Origin: Acinetobacter dispersus
Lineage (GTDB): Bacteria; Pseudomonadota; Gammaproteobacteria; Pseudomonadales; Moraxellaceae
Assembly: GCF_009884975.1 (NCBI RefSeq)
Contig: NZ_CP041970.1
Coordinates: forward strand, 3,658,001 to 3,722,000
Direction: 5' to 3'
Length of the DNA: 64,000 nt
Shown: positions 39,886-48,144 of the stretch, in pieces
How positions within the stretch are numbered: position 1 is the first letter of the stretch
Layout of the letters: every line of letters begins with the position of its first letter
Notes under the pieces: model-generated
Told to the model about the DNA's origin: nothing
The model's database searches: none
The model's input: the letters and a program-made list of their open reading frames with translations, nothing else
Position numbers and translations under genes: made by a program

Positions 39886-40923
39886 TTAAGTATCGAGCTT
39901 ATCCACCAACATCGCATCGCCATAACTAAAGAAGCGATAACGTTGTTCAACTGCATGGGTATAAGCAGCCAAGATATTGTCTCGATTGGAAAGTGCTGAA
40001 ACCAACATCAGTAAGGTCGATTCTGGTAAATGGAAGTTGGTAATCAAACGATCCACGATACAGAACTGATAACCCGGATAGATAAAGATCTGGGTATCAC
40101 CAGTCCAAGCTGCAATTTTGCCTTGATTGGCTTGTGCTGCACTTTCTAAGGCACGGGTCGCCGTGGTTCCCACTGCAATGACTTTATTACCACGCGCTTT
40201 GGTTGCCAAAATCAGGTCAATGGTCGCTTGTGGAACATCACACCATTCACTGTGCATAATGTGATTGGTAATGTCTGTGGTACGTACAGGCATAAACGTT
40301 CCTGCACCCACATGTAGCGTGACAAAGGTTTTTTGCACGCCTTTGGCTGCTAGTTTTTCTAATAAGCCTTGGTCAAAATGCAGACTCGCTGTCGGTGCTG
40401 CAACACTGGCAATTTTTTCAGGGTCGTGGAAAACAGTTTGATAACGTTCAGTATCAATTTCTTCTGCTTCACGATTGAAATAAGGCGGAATCGGCAGCTG
40501 ACCGTATTGATCCAGTACCGACAAGATTGGTTGTGAAAACTTCACCACAAACAGATTTTCATGGCGACCTTGTACAGTGACTGGAACCGCATCTTCACCA
40601 ATATACAGTTCTGCACCAGCTTTGGGGGAGTTGCTTGATTTGATATGGCAATGCGCAGTGTGGGTATCCAACATGCGTTCAACAAGAACTTCGATTGCAC
40701 CGCCTGTAGCACGTTTGCCTTTTAAGCGTGCTTTCATGACTTTGGTGTCATTCAGTACTAGCAAATCACCTTCTTCGAGAAGGTCGAGAATATCGGTAAA
40801 GGCATGGTCGTGATATTGGCCTTGCGCATCGATATGCAGCAGGCGAGATGCGCTACGACTGTCTAAGGGGTAGCGAGCAATAAGTTCATCGGGGAGATCA
40901 AACGAAAAGTCGGAGAGTTGCAT
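39886..40923 (-). CDS. queA: S-adenosylmethionine:tRNA ribosyltransferase-isomerase
   Basis: This 345-residue QueA starts at ATG 40923 ([20 protein letters not shown]). The frame is open further to 41217, but that extension is the antisense of the tRNA-Leu and its leader, so it is not real. Family motifs include [32 protein letters not shown] and [15 protein letters not shown]. QueA transfers and isomerises ribose from SAM to preQ1-tRNA, giving epoxyqueuosine. It belongs with tgt downstream. Confidence 0.95.
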   Translation of the reverse strand: MQLSDFSFDLPDELIARYPLDSRSASRLLHIDAQGQYHDHAFTDILDLLEEGDLLVLNDTKVMKARLKGKRATGGAIEVLVERMLDTHTAHCHIKSSNSPKAGAELYIGEDAVPVTVQGRHENLFVVKFSQPILSVLDQYGQLPIPPYFNREAEEIDTERYQTVFHDPEKIASVAAPTASLHFDQGLLEKLAAKGVQKTFVTLHVGAGTFMPVRTTDITNHIMHSEWCDVPQATIDLILATKARGNKVIAVGTTATRALESAAQANQGKIAAWTGDTQIFIYPGYQFCIVDRLITNFHLPESTLLMLVSALSNRDNILAAYTHAVEQRYRFFSYGDAMLVDKLDT

Positions 40924-41051
40924 ACATCTAAAACATTGCAAAAAATTGGGCGTAGTATAGTCTTTTTTGCGTTTTCTCGCTGAGTTCGCGTGTTTATAAG
41001 CAGAAAAATATCTGAGTGATTTAAAAGTGAGCAATAAGCGTGAGTTAGTGT

Positions 41052-41079
41052 TTGACAATAAAATCAAACAGGTTATTAT
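41052..41079 (+). promoter_or_regulatory. Promoter of tRNA-Leu
   Basis: TTGACA at 41052-41057 and TATTAT at 41074-41079 are separated by 16 bases, with the tRNA starting 25 bases after the -10 box. This is a strong sigma-70-type promoter. Confidence 0.75.
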
Positions 41080-41104
41080 ACGCAACACAAAGCATCGCAC
41101 TCTT

Positions 41105-41191
41105 CCCGAGGTGGTGAAATTGGTAGACGCGGCGGACTCAAAATCCGCTGTCAGAGATGACGTGTCGGTTCGAGTCCGACCCTCGGGACCA
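41105..41191 (+). tRNA. tRNA-Leu (anticodon CAA)
   Basis: This 87-nt class II tRNA has acceptor CCCGAGG paired with CCTCGGG, a D-arm with GGTAGACGC, anticodon stem GCGGA/TCCGC with loop CTCAAAA (anticodon CAA), a long variable arm, T-arm GTCGG TTCGAGT CCGAC and an encoded CCA end. A phage integrase starts 164 bases downstream in the same direction, so its 3' end is the likely attL of the prophage. Confidence 0.96.
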
Positions 41192-41215
41192 TTAGATAGC
41201 TTAGACAGATATATC

Positions 41216-41258
41216 AAAGCCCCAAGTTCTTATTAATCAAGAGCTTGGGGCTTTGTCG
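41216..41258 (+). terminator. Terminator after tRNA-Leu
   Basis: The arms AAAGCCCCAAG and CTTGGGGCTTT form an 11-bp stem with a 17-base loop, followed by TGTCGTTTTT. It separates the tRNA from the integrase gene. Confidence 0.85.
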
Positions 41259-41354
41259 TTTTTGGCGTTTATGTTTTTTTGGGGTATTTTTAGCTATTTT
41301 CAGGTATAACTACCCACACGTTACCCACACACTTACACACCGTATGGTCCTGAA

Positions 41355-42419
41355 ATGTATCGATCTATCTATAAAACTGCGAATGGAAAGTGGCGAGCGG
41401 AAGTCAAGATTGATGATTTAAGAAAAACTAAGGTACATGACACTGAAGCTGCAGCGAAAACGTGGGCACGTGAAACAGAAAGAGACATCATTTTAAATAA
41501 CCAAACATTAGCAGCTTTGCGGAAAGATGTTGTTTTGACTATGAATGAAGCTTTGAATCGTTATTCAAACGAGGTTTCATCATTTAAAAAGACTGCAAAG
41601 AAGGAAAAGCAGCGCATAATTTATTTTCAAAGAGTTTTAAAAAATACTGATTGGCCACTAGTGAATTATCAATCTGAATTCCTAACAGAATATCGTGATG
41701 ATGTGATGAAGCGATCAATCAAGCCTTTGAAAGCGAGTACAGTTAGAAGGGATTTCTCCACCTTATCGTCTTTTTTCGAATGGTGTATTGAGAAGAAGTG
41801 GATAAAAATTAATCCAGCATCTCAAGTGAAATTACCACCAAAGCCCGTACATAGAGAACGACGTATTGAACTCGATGAACTAGGGCAGATGTTGGCAGCA
41901 TTAAAGTATGTTCCAGGTACTGTACCAAATACTAAAATGCAACAAGTAGCTTTGATTTGGCTCATCGCATTATCCACTGGCATGCGATCAGGCGAAATTG
42001 TTAATCGCCTACCTAAGGATGTGAATTTAAAAAAGCGGATTGTTAAATTACCAGATACCAAAAATGGTACCACAAGAATTGTTCCGCTAGATGAGTTTGC
42101 AACACAACTTTGGGAGTTGGCTCTGCAGATTGATAGAAAGGCTTCACCCAAGATTTTTACTGTTACTGATTCATCTAGGGATGCGCTTTTTAGAAAAGCT
42201 AGGAAAAGTGCTGGATTAGATGGTGCAGATCTGACTTTTCACGATTCAAGACATGAAGCTGCAAGCTTAATGGCCAAGCGAATAAAGAATGCTTTAACCC
42301 TTTGTAAGATCTTTGGATGGAAAGATCCAAAATTTGCATTGATTTATTACAACCCGACCAGTGAGGAAATTATCCAAGAAATGGACCAATCTGGGGGATT
42401 AAGCAAGTTATTAGCATAA
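41355..42419 (+). CDS. int: Prophage tyrosine-recombinase integrase
   Basis: This 354-residue integrase has an N-terminal arm-binding domain (MYRSIYKTANGKWRAEVKID), a SAM-like core-binding domain (LNRYSNEVSSFKKTAKKEKQ) and a catalytic domain. The catalytic residues are Arg in STGMRSGEI (near 212), HDSRHEA (HxxR near 296-299) and the nucleophile Tyr in FALIYYNPT (near 329). It sits beside tRNA-Leu, the usual integration target, and is oriented away from it. Direct repeats TACCCACAC upstream may be arm-type sites. Downstream is a bidirectional terminator facing the leftward early operon. Confidence 0.92.
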   Translation: MYRSIYKTANGKWRAEVKIDDLRKTKVHDTEAAAKTWARETERDIILNNQTLAALRKDVVLTMNEALNRYSNEVSSFKKTAKKEKQRIIYFQRVLKNTDWPLVNYQSEFLTEYRDDVMKRSIKPLKASTVRRDFSTLSSFFEWCIEKKWIKINPASQVKLPPKPVHRERRIELDELGQMLAALKYVPGTVPNTKMQQVALIWLIALSTGMRSGEIVNRLPKDVNLKKRIVKLPDTKNGTTRIVPLDEFATQLWELALQIDRKASPKIFTVTDSSRDALFRKARKSAGLDGADLTFHDSRHEAASLMAKRIKNALTLCKIFGWKDPKFALIYYNPTSEEIIQEMDQSGGLSKLLA

Positions 42420-42421
42420 AA

Positions 42422-42447
42422 AAAGCCACCCGAAGGTGGCATTTTTT
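42422..42447. terminator. Bidirectional terminator between int and the early operon
   Basis: GCCACC and GGTGGC pair around CGAA, with A6 on the left and T6 on the right. It ends both the rightward integrase and the leftward early transcript. Confidence 0.93.
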
Positions 42448-42745
42448 AATGGTAGGTCAAAGTGCTTTTATCAAACGCCATCGCAAATTTTATGACATCT
42501 GTTGCCTTCCAACGAGGGACTGTTCGCTCACCATCTTTTGAGGTGGGTAAATCACGGCTTGGAGGAAACTTATCATTAGCGATTATGTTTCGTTTAGCAT
42601 ATTCCAAAGTGTATTTAAAATAAGTTGCTACATCCTGATCGTCCCATAGTTGGCATTCGATCGGAACAATAGGTTTATCTTCTATTCGTTTAATCATTTT
42701 CTGAAAAAAGCTTTCAAGTGCTTTTTCAACGCCTGGTTCAGTCAT
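42446..42745 (-). CDS. Prophage hypothetical, possibly excisionase/AlpA-like
   Basis: This 99-residue protein contains LWDDQDVATYFKYTLEYAKR near residue 33 and RWKATDVIKFAMA near residue 77, a spacing typical of winged-helix excisionase/AlpA proteins (helix-turn-helix then a wing with the PxxR motif, here FPPSRDLPTS). Its position next to the integrase supports a directionality role. It is the last gene of the leftward early operon. The call is tentative. Confidence 0.55.
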   Translation of the reverse strand: MTEPGVEKALESFFQKMIKRIEDKPIVPIECQLWDDQDVATYFKYTLEYAKRNIIANDKFPPSRDLPTSKDGERTVPRWKATDVIKFAMAFDKSTLTYH

Positions 42746-42748
42746 GAC

Positions 42749-42946
42749 TTATTCCATCCAGCATACGCATTCATCAGTTGTACATTTGGCATGAATATGC
42801 CCGTTGTAGCTGCTGATTCGGTAATTTAACTCTCCAGTTTTACAAATCGGGCAATCTATAGAGTCCTGGATATTTTGGGTTGGTTTTTGTGCACCGTGCT
42901 TATCAGTTATTGCTTCACGGGCAATCACAATGTGTTCAAAATTCAT
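42749..42946 (-). CDS. Small zinc-ribbon prophage protein
   Basis: This 65-residue protein has CPICKTGELNYRI followed by HAKCTTDECVCW, a C2/C2 or C2/CC-type zinc ribbon. It sits 3 bases before the excisionase-like gene and 12 bases after ssb. Function unknown; small zinc-ribbon proteins are common in phage early operons. Confidence 0.65.
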   Translation of the reverse strand: MNFEHIVIAREAITDKHGAQKPTQNIQDSIDCPICKTGELNYRISSYNGHIHAKCTTDECVCWME

Positions 42947-42958
42947 TTTTATTCTCGC

Positions 42959-43312
42959 TTAATATGGGTTTGCTTGTGGAGCTGAGTCGAGCATTTGCAT
43001 GCTTTGAATTTTTACTTCAGTCATGTAGCGTTCAATGTTCTGTTGATCTTTCCATAACCGAGTATGAAGGGAACCTTCCACATAAACTTTTGACCCTTTT
43101 TTTAGGTATTGGGCTGCAATATCACCTAGCTTTCCGTTGGCCACAACACGATGCCATTCTGTTTTTTCATTCCAAGCACCTGATTGTTTATCCTGCCATT
43201 TTTCTGAAGTAGCAATTGAAAATTGAGTATATGAACCACCATTAGGAAAATTCTTTTTCTGTGGATCTGCTCCAAGAGAACCCACCAAAATAACTTTATT
43301 GATACCTCGCAT
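42959..43312 (-). CDS. ssb: Phage single-stranded DNA-binding protein
   Basis: This 117-residue OB-fold SSB opens with GINKVILVGSLGADPQ and has GSYTQFSIATSEKW and TEWHRVVANGKLGDIAAQYLKKGSKVYVEG. It binds ssDNA during phage replication. It is shorter than E. coli SSB and ends DSAPQANPY, so it lacks the acidic DDDIPF-type tip that recruits host partners. It shares a base with the gene upstream. Confidence 0.93.
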   Translation of the reverse strand: MRGINKVILVGSLGADPQKKNFPNGGSYTQFSIATSEKWQDKQSGAWNEKTEWHRVVANGKLGDIAAQYLKKGSKVYVEGSLHTRLWKDQQNIERYMTEVKIQSMQMLDSAPQANPY

Positions 43313-43692
43313 TACAATTCCCCTTTAACTCTTAAATATTTGATTTTTACGTGAACACAGTTTGCATCTCGGTCTAATACTTCTGATATGTAGGGGACTT
43401 TATAATTATCTTTAATCATCGATTTTAGAACTATCACCTCAGAGTCCCACCAACCACCACGGGTTCTTCTAAATGACAGGCGAGGACGGCCACCTGACTT
43501 TTTCAAAATTTGAATTTTTTGTCTAACCATGCTTGGTAAACGATCAAGGACATCTGCGATATCACTAATCGTTTTTCTCTCGTCAAGCATTGTTTCTAAC
43601 ACTTGAATTTCACATGGCCACCATACCCCTGTAGTGTTTTTTATTTTTAACTTTCTACCGTTTCTACCTATATTTGAGATTGCCATATTCAT
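43312..43692 (-). CDS. Tandem SANT/Myb-like or HTH-repeat prophage protein
   Basis: About 126 residues from ATG 43692, chosen for AAGGAGG 9 bases upstream and an ATGA overlap with the gene before. The frame is open to 43761, but without a ribosome site. The protein contains two copies of one unit: WWPCEIQVLETMLDERKTIS..ADVLDR and WWDSEVIVLKSMIKDNYKVPYISEVLDR, each followed by KI..L. Each has the Trp spacing and three-helix pattern of SANT/Myb-like DNA-binding domains. It probably binds DNA; the role is unknown. Confidence 0.65.
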   Translation of the reverse strand: MNMAISNIGRNGRKLKIKNTTGVWWPCEIQVLETMLDERKTISDIADVLDRLPSMVRQKIQILKKSGGRPRLSFRRTRGGWWDSEVIVLKSMIKDNYKVPYISEVLDRDANCVHVKIKYLRVKGEL

Positions 43693-43913
43693 TTTGATTG
43701 ACCTCCTTGCGACTCGAAGCAGGAGCATTTGCTTTTTTCGGCATGATCCATTTGCCACCAAGTGACAAAAAGCCTGCGAGTGTCTTCACTTTTGAAAAAG
43801 TGATTTCCATCTGTAACTTCAAAAGCTTTGTCAGTTTTAGACATACCTAAGTTTTGAGTGCAATAACCTATAAATTTTTCTTTCTCTTGTGGTGTCATTT
43901 CATCGCTTCCCAT
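43689..43913 (-). CDS. Small prophage hypothetical protein
   Basis: This 74-residue hydrophilic protein has TPQEKEKFIGYCTQNLGMSK and a Cys-rich end (KCSCFESQGG). It has no recognised domain. It begins 2 bases after the DUF2528-like gene and overlaps the next gene by 4 bases (ATGA), so it is translationally coupled and likely real. Confidence 0.6.
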   Translation of the reverse strand: MGSDEMTPQEKEKFIGYCTQNLGMSKTDKAFEVTDGNHFFKSEDTRRLFVTWWQMDHAEKSKCSCFESQGGQSK

Positions 43914-43915
43914 TT

Positions 43916-44344
43916 TTATGCACTAACCGTTACTTGTTCGAATTCGAAGTCATCGTCAGTCACGTAATTGTCCCAATCGAGCTCTATTAATTCAAAACAA
44001 GTAGGACTCCATCCTTCATCCATAAAAATTGAATTAACTCCATATTTTGAATGTAGGGAAGTACTTTGGTGTTGATAGCACCACCAGAAAACCTTACGAC
44101 CAATCATCTTTAAGATGACGGCAACGATGTCTCCATCATTGTCATCCAGACGTATGTCATCGTTACTCCAAAACGTATTGTGATCATGTAAAGCCTGATC
44201 GGTACATTTAATAATGATGGTGAAATCCAAGTCACAGGTGAACTCATGATCGCTGTTTAATTTCACTTTATATGTACGTGGATCACACTGTAGATATTCA
44301 GGAATTTCCGCTTGTTCTGTTTGTACTGTAGAATCGTTTTGCAT
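43916..44344 (-). CDS. DUF2528-like prophage protein
   Basis: About 142 residues from ATG 44344, preceded by AGGAGTGAAATT; an upstream ATG at 44374 lacks a site. The layout, FTIIIKCTDQALHDHNTFWS..DDIRL, then VAVILKMIGRKVFWWC, then DEGWSPTCFEL..L and DDDFEFEQVTV, matches my recollection of the DUF2528 family found in phages and mobile elements. Its function is not known. It lies between the primase and small early genes. Confidence 0.62.
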   Translation of the reverse strand: MQNDSTVQTEQAEIPEYLQCDPRTYKVKLNSDHEFTCDLDFTIIIKCTDQALHDHNTFWSNDDIRLDDNDGDIVAVILKMIGRKVFWWCYQHQSTSLHSKYGVNSIFMDEGWSPTCFELIELDWDNYVTDDDFEFEQVTVSA

Positions 44345-44411
44345 AATTTCACTCCTAGTGGTTGTGTGCCACATATAGAAGCTGCAACTTCTATATGTGG
44401 GCTGTTAACTT

Positions 44412-47141
44412 TTAACGGTTGAATTGGTAAGGGTTTGAAAATATCCAGCATTTAACATTGCGTGGAGTAGCAACATCAGTTGCAAGCTCTTTACCTTTAT
44501 TTACTGGATATGTTGTTGATCGAACCTGGCGGTTCATTTCGATGAATTTGTATTTACGACTAGATTTGAGTAGCGATCGCATATCATTGATATCTGGTAG
44601 GGCTTGATAATTGATTGCTGCAGCTTTGTAGATTTCATTTAAGTTAATGGCAATCGTTGCATCTTCAGCTTTGTGATGATTGAGCGAAGAGTTTGCAGTA
44701 CGTTTGTTTGAGTTTAGGAATTCATAAACTTCAAAGAATTGTTTTACTAGGACATGGTCATCGGATAGATCGGCCATTCTGGATCTAGCCATCTCCTCGA
44801 GCATAGCCTGAGCATTACAGACTTCTTCAAGGTCAATAACTTCATTCAATACATGCTTGCTGATTGCAATAATCATTGCTGATATTTGGGCATGGCATAA
44901 AGCAATACGGGTATGGGTAATACCACTACCATGTAAATCTTTTTCTAACTCGCTGAATTTTTCATGAAAAGTCTTCAGGATTGCATTTTCATTTTTTAGG
45001 CAATGAGTCATGTACTTACATGCCTCTGAAAATTCGATCCCATATAAACGATTTGCAATTACTTTTTTATCGTAAGTGTGACCTTTCATATCAACTTCGA
45101 TAAAAAGGGTACGGCTCAGGATTGCTTCTGATGCGCTAATAGGATCATTCTGGCTGATCATGATCGCCCCACGGAATGGAGGCTCGTACGTATCATTGCC
45201 TGAAGTTTTTAAACCTCGAGAACGAATATTCTGGCCATTAAAAGCATCTTTCAATTCGTCCCAATCAAATTTCTGTTTTGATTGTTTCTGGTCCTTTCTA
45301 TCACCTTCAATAAATACAACAGGCAGATTAGACACTTGGGCCATAGATCGATGAAGAGCAGCTGACGTGGAGCTATTTGGGTTAATCCCTTCTTTAGCAC
45401 CGACTTGGCCAGAAAGTTTCCAGAAGAAGTTAATTAGTGAAGATTTACCAGCTCCAGCCTGACCCACATATTCAATAAACGGATATGAATAGTGTTTTTC
45501 ACGGATCTGCTCTGCGAAAAATGATCCTGTCCACCAGGCTAATAAAATAAGTCCCTTATCTCCGTTAATGTTGTAAAAGTCTTGCCACCATTGAGGTTTA
45601 AAGGATTCATCGTTCAGTTGAATTGAAGGGCTTTTAGCTAGAGTTTTTAAATCAACTTTACCTGCTCTGTAGAAATCATGATCGTTTATGGGGATAACTT
45701 TGCCGTTGTACACAGCATGTTTATTGAAAATATACGCACCGTATTCTTTTGAATAGCCTATAAAATCAATTGTTTTGACTTCTTTTAGATATTTAGGATC
45801 GGTTTCACGCTGAGCGATTGAATGGAGTTGTTTGTCTGATCCAGTCCACCAAACACCAGGGGAAATACCCAATAAACGGTTGGTGAAATTGGCTTTTGAT
45901 GTGAGTTGCTCAGGAGAAAAAGTCTCTTTAACTTCAGTACGAGCATCATTCTGAATTTTGAAGTAATACCAGGATTCATCTGTAATAGTATTGCGTTGGA
46001 AATACAGTCCCTTCAGTACAGCATTGCAGATCATTTCTACTTTGCCAGCGCGTTTTAGGGCTTCCTTTGCTGCAATTGTTTTGTCGCCCGTATTTTGAAG
46101 TTGAGAGTCATACTCTTTGTCATAGTCCTCCCGATTGATACTGAACCAGTAGGTTTTATATTGGTGGGTAAACGAGAAATTATTTAATTTTTGATCATAA
46201 AAGCTATATATCAGTTGAGCTGCTTCATAAGATGACTTGGCAATTAACAATTGCCCAAAGTGATTGAATCGCTTGAATGGATCTTCATCTTTATCCTTTG
46301 TACTCAATAGATCGCGCTGATATAAATCATTCCAATCTAAATCACCTTCTCTGGCCATAACAGGGATTGATGCAGTCGACTCCCAACCATCGGTAACAGC
46401 TCGATCGTGAAATTTATTAATTGCTTTTCGCCCAGCAATATCATTGTCAAACGCCCAAACAAGTGTTGGAAGTTTTTTAAGCTTTAATTCTGTGCAGCGT
46501 TTTTTTATTGCTTCTAGAAGTGCAGCAGGGTAGTTGTTCGTTGATAAGGTTGCGACACTAATTTTTTCACTGAAGCTTAAAGCTATACTGTTAAATATCC
46601 CTTCAGTGAGCATTAACTCTTTAGCTATACAAAGATCATCGAATTTTTCATGGTAGGTCCACCAAAGGCCTGTGTATTTACCAATGATATTTGCTTTTTG
46701 TTTTCCGAAACGCTCAGGTCTATCGATAAGGCGTTCCCAATAAGCACCATCAGCAATTTTGAATCTAACAGTCGCGCTATATTGTCCAGGATATTTAACG
46801 TCATTATTAAAAAGTTCCTGAGTGTAACGGCCTTTTAGTTTTGAAATATCAAAGCCTCGAGCTTCGATTAAATAAGCATCAGCACTTGCAGATGGATTTT
46901 CGGGCGTTTTAGGAAACTCTTTAGACCAATCTTTAAATAGATCAGCACAAATTTCTTTTACATGTTCTTCATAACCACAATTATTAATACGATTGCATTT
47001 AACAACTTTGGGTTTGTCTGTGTGGGCATAGCAAGTTTTCTCGCCACATTTAGGACATGTTCCATAATGGTACCAATCACCTTCTCTTTTAAACTTAAAA
47101 GTCTTTTCCAGATGATCGATGATTTTGTCTTGAAGGCTCAT
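44412..47141 (-). CDS. Phage primase-helicase (zinc, Toprim and P-loop ATPase)
   Basis: This 909-residue protein starts with a zinc-binding primase region (CPKCGEKTCYAH, then KCNRINNCGYEE). It is followed by a Toprim-type core (MLTEGIFNSIAL near residue 177 and VWAFDNDIAGRKA near 232), a long central domain and a C-terminal helicase-like ATPase with Walker A GQAGAGKSSLINF near residue 560. A DUF927/Rep-type arrangement of this kind primes and unwinds phage or satellite DNA. It is the largest gene of the leftward early operon, overlapping the Ogr-like gene upstream by 4 bases. Confidence 0.82.
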   Translation of the reverse strand: MSLQDKIIDHLEKTFKFKREGDWYHYGTCPKCGEKTCYAHTDKPKVVKCNRINNCGYEEHVKEICADLFKDWSKEFPKTPENPSASADAYLIEARGFDISKLKGRYTQELFNNDVKYPGQYSATVRFKIADGAYWERLIDRPERFGKQKANIIGKYTGLWWTYHEKFDDLCIAKELMLTEGIFNSIALSFSEKISVATLSTNNYPAALLEAIKKRCTELKLKKLPTLVWAFDNDIAGRKAINKFHDRAVTDGWESTASIPVMAREGDLDWNDLYQRDLLSTKDKDEDPFKRFNHFGQLLIAKSSYEAAQLIYSFYDQKLNNFSFTHQYKTYWFSINREDYDKEYDSQLQNTGDKTIAAKEALKRAGKVEMICNAVLKGLYFQRNTITDESWYYFKIQNDARTEVKETFSPEQLTSKANFTNRLLGISPGVWWTGSDKQLHSIAQRETDPKYLKEVKTIDFIGYSKEYGAYIFNKHAVYNGKVIPINDHDFYRAGKVDLKTLAKSPSIQLNDESFKPQWWQDFYNINGDKGLILLAWWTGSFFAEQIREKHYSYPFIEYVGQAGAGKSSLINFFWKLSGQVGAKEGINPNSSTSAALHRSMAQVSNLPVVFIEGDRKDQKQSKQKFDWDELKDAFNGQNIRSRGLKTSGNDTYEPPFRGAIMISQNDPISASEAILSRTLFIEVDMKGHTYDKKVIANRLYGIEFSEACKYMTHCLKNENAILKTFHEKFSELEKDLHGSGITHTRIALCHAQISAMIIAISKHVLNEVIDLEEVCNAQAMLEEMARSRMADLSDDHVLVKQFFEVYEFLNSNKRTANSSLNHHKAEDATIAINLNEIYKAAAINYQALPDINDMRSLLKSSRKYKFIEMNRQVRSTTYPVNKGKELATDVATPRNVKCWIFSNPYQFNR

Positions 47142-47545
47142 TGCGTCATATCCGTGGGAAAGAGTGAAAGATTTTCGATTCGGCGTGTGTACTGCTGGGC
47201 TTCGGTTAAATTTATTAAGCTGCAGATCTGCAGTGCATTAATAAAGCCCTTGATATGACCGATAGAATCTTTGGCTGCACCAGGATTGACTTCGATACTT
47301 TGAACAAGAAACTCAAGCTCTTTGAACCAGGGATGGAGATTTCGAATGGAAGGTGTTTCGTCAGAAGGAGTTAAGCTGCTTTGTATTGACGACACGATTT
47401 CGACATGGGCGTTGTAACTAGCTAAGCAACGTGGGTTTTTGCATGAAACAACGAGTTTATGCAAAACAGGTGAAGGTTGTTTGCGTCCATTGACGTACAT
47501 GCGTGTACTGCAATGTGGACAATAAATACCAATTGATCTACTCAT
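47138..47545 (-). CDS. Ogr/Delta-type zinc-finger protein
   Basis: This 135-residue protein opens with IYCPHCSTRMYVNGRKQ, then VVSCKNPRCLASYNAHVEIV, the zinc finger of the P2 Ogr / P4 Delta late-gene activators. The 85-residue C-terminal extension (HPWFKELEFLVQSIE, then EAQQYTRRIENLSLF) is not part of classical Ogr. A late-gene activator fits the P2-like tail module to the right. It is encoded inside the early operon and overlaps the primase gene by 4 bases. Confidence 0.75.
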   Translation of the reverse strand: MSRSIGIYCPHCSTRMYVNGRKQPSPVLHKLVVSCKNPRCLASYNAHVEIVSSIQSSLTPSDETPSIRNLHPWFKELEFLVQSIEVNPGAAKDSIGHIKGFINALQICSLINLTEAQQYTRRIENLSLFPTDMTQ

Positions 47546-47748
47546 AGTACTGACACCGATTTCCGAGTGAATACTCTGACAACCTCAATACGTAGGCGTA
47601 TGACCTGATTGCAGGTTTCACATTCGCTAATGAATTGGTGATTGCCATCCTTGATTGCTGCGCGTCCATGCAGCTGGAGAGGTGTGTTGCATGTACTACA
47701 AATTAATTTGTCATCCTTGACATGCACTTCCTGAAGCCCCTTTACCAT
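47542..47748 (-). CDS. Small zinc-ribbon protein
   Basis: This 68-residue protein has LICSTCNTPLQLHGR and SECETCNQVIRL, a CxxC/CxxC zinc ribbon. It overlaps the Ogr/Delta-like gene by 4 bases, so the two are coupled. Function unknown; it may aid transcription control with the Ogr-like protein. Confidence 0.65.
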   Translation of the reverse strand: MVKGLQEVHVKDDKLICSTCNTPLQLHGRAAIKDGNHQFISECETCNQVIRLRIEVVRVFTRKSVSVL

Positions 47749-47816
47749 AATTTTTTACCGCGAAAATATTAAAAATTGTTTGATAGACACTGCATTTATT
47801 TATGATTTTTATGAGA

Positions 47817-48008
47817 TTATTGCGCAGCCTGAATTTGCGGATTTTTTTTACTTCGTTCTTCTAGTTCCCTAATTACCAAATTGTCTAGCCATTCTTGGGG
47901 GGTTAAGCCGAGACATGCTGCATCGATACGGATCTGTTGACGACGGGATACAGGCGCACGGAAGCTTATTTGCACTCTCTTCTCTTCAGGGTTTGCTACG
48001 GTTGTCAT
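47817..48008 (-). CDS. Small ribbon-helix-helix-like protein, first gene of the early operon
   Basis: This 63-residue protein (EKRVQISFRAPVSRRQQIRI, then LTPQEWLDNLVIRELEE) has the strand-helix-helix pattern of Arc/MetJ-type DNA binders. It is divergent from the repressor gene, with a common operator region between them, so it occupies the Cro/Cox-like position. Its regulatory role is inferred from layout. CAAAGGAGTCGTCGACC precedes the ATG. Confidence 0.65.
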   Translation of the reverse strand: MTTVANPEEKRVQISFRAPVSRRQQIRIDAACLGLTPQEWLDNLVIRELEERSKKNPQIQAAQ

Positions 48009-48058
48009 GGTCGACGACTCCTTTGGGGTAACAGCTTAAAAAGCTGTGTTTGATAATT

Positions 48059-48119
48059 TAACTTTGTTAAGATGTTAAGTTGTTAACTTGTTAGACTTAA
48101 TAATAGTCCAAATGGACTA
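48059..48119. promoter_or_regulatory. Repressor-early operator region
   Basis: The divergent gap holds TAACTTTGTTAA (48059-48070), the inverted repeat GTTAAGTTGTTAAC (48074-48087) and TAGTCC-AAAT-GGACTA (48104-48119). The first two are repeated at 50121-50150. The cluster suits binding sites for the phage repressor and its Cro-like rival. Confidence 0.65.
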
Positions 48120-48144
48120 TTTAATAATAGTGGTGCTAGACCAA

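Noticed and set aside
40924-41217. N-terminal extension of the queA frame of about 98 residues
   Set aside because: It is the antisense of tRNA-Leu and its promoter, giving a typical tRNA-derived ghost translation. QueA begins properly at ATG 40923.
41280-41350. CRISPR-like short repeats TACCCACAC before int
   Set aside because: Only two copies about 13 bases apart without spacers; better read as integrase arm sites.
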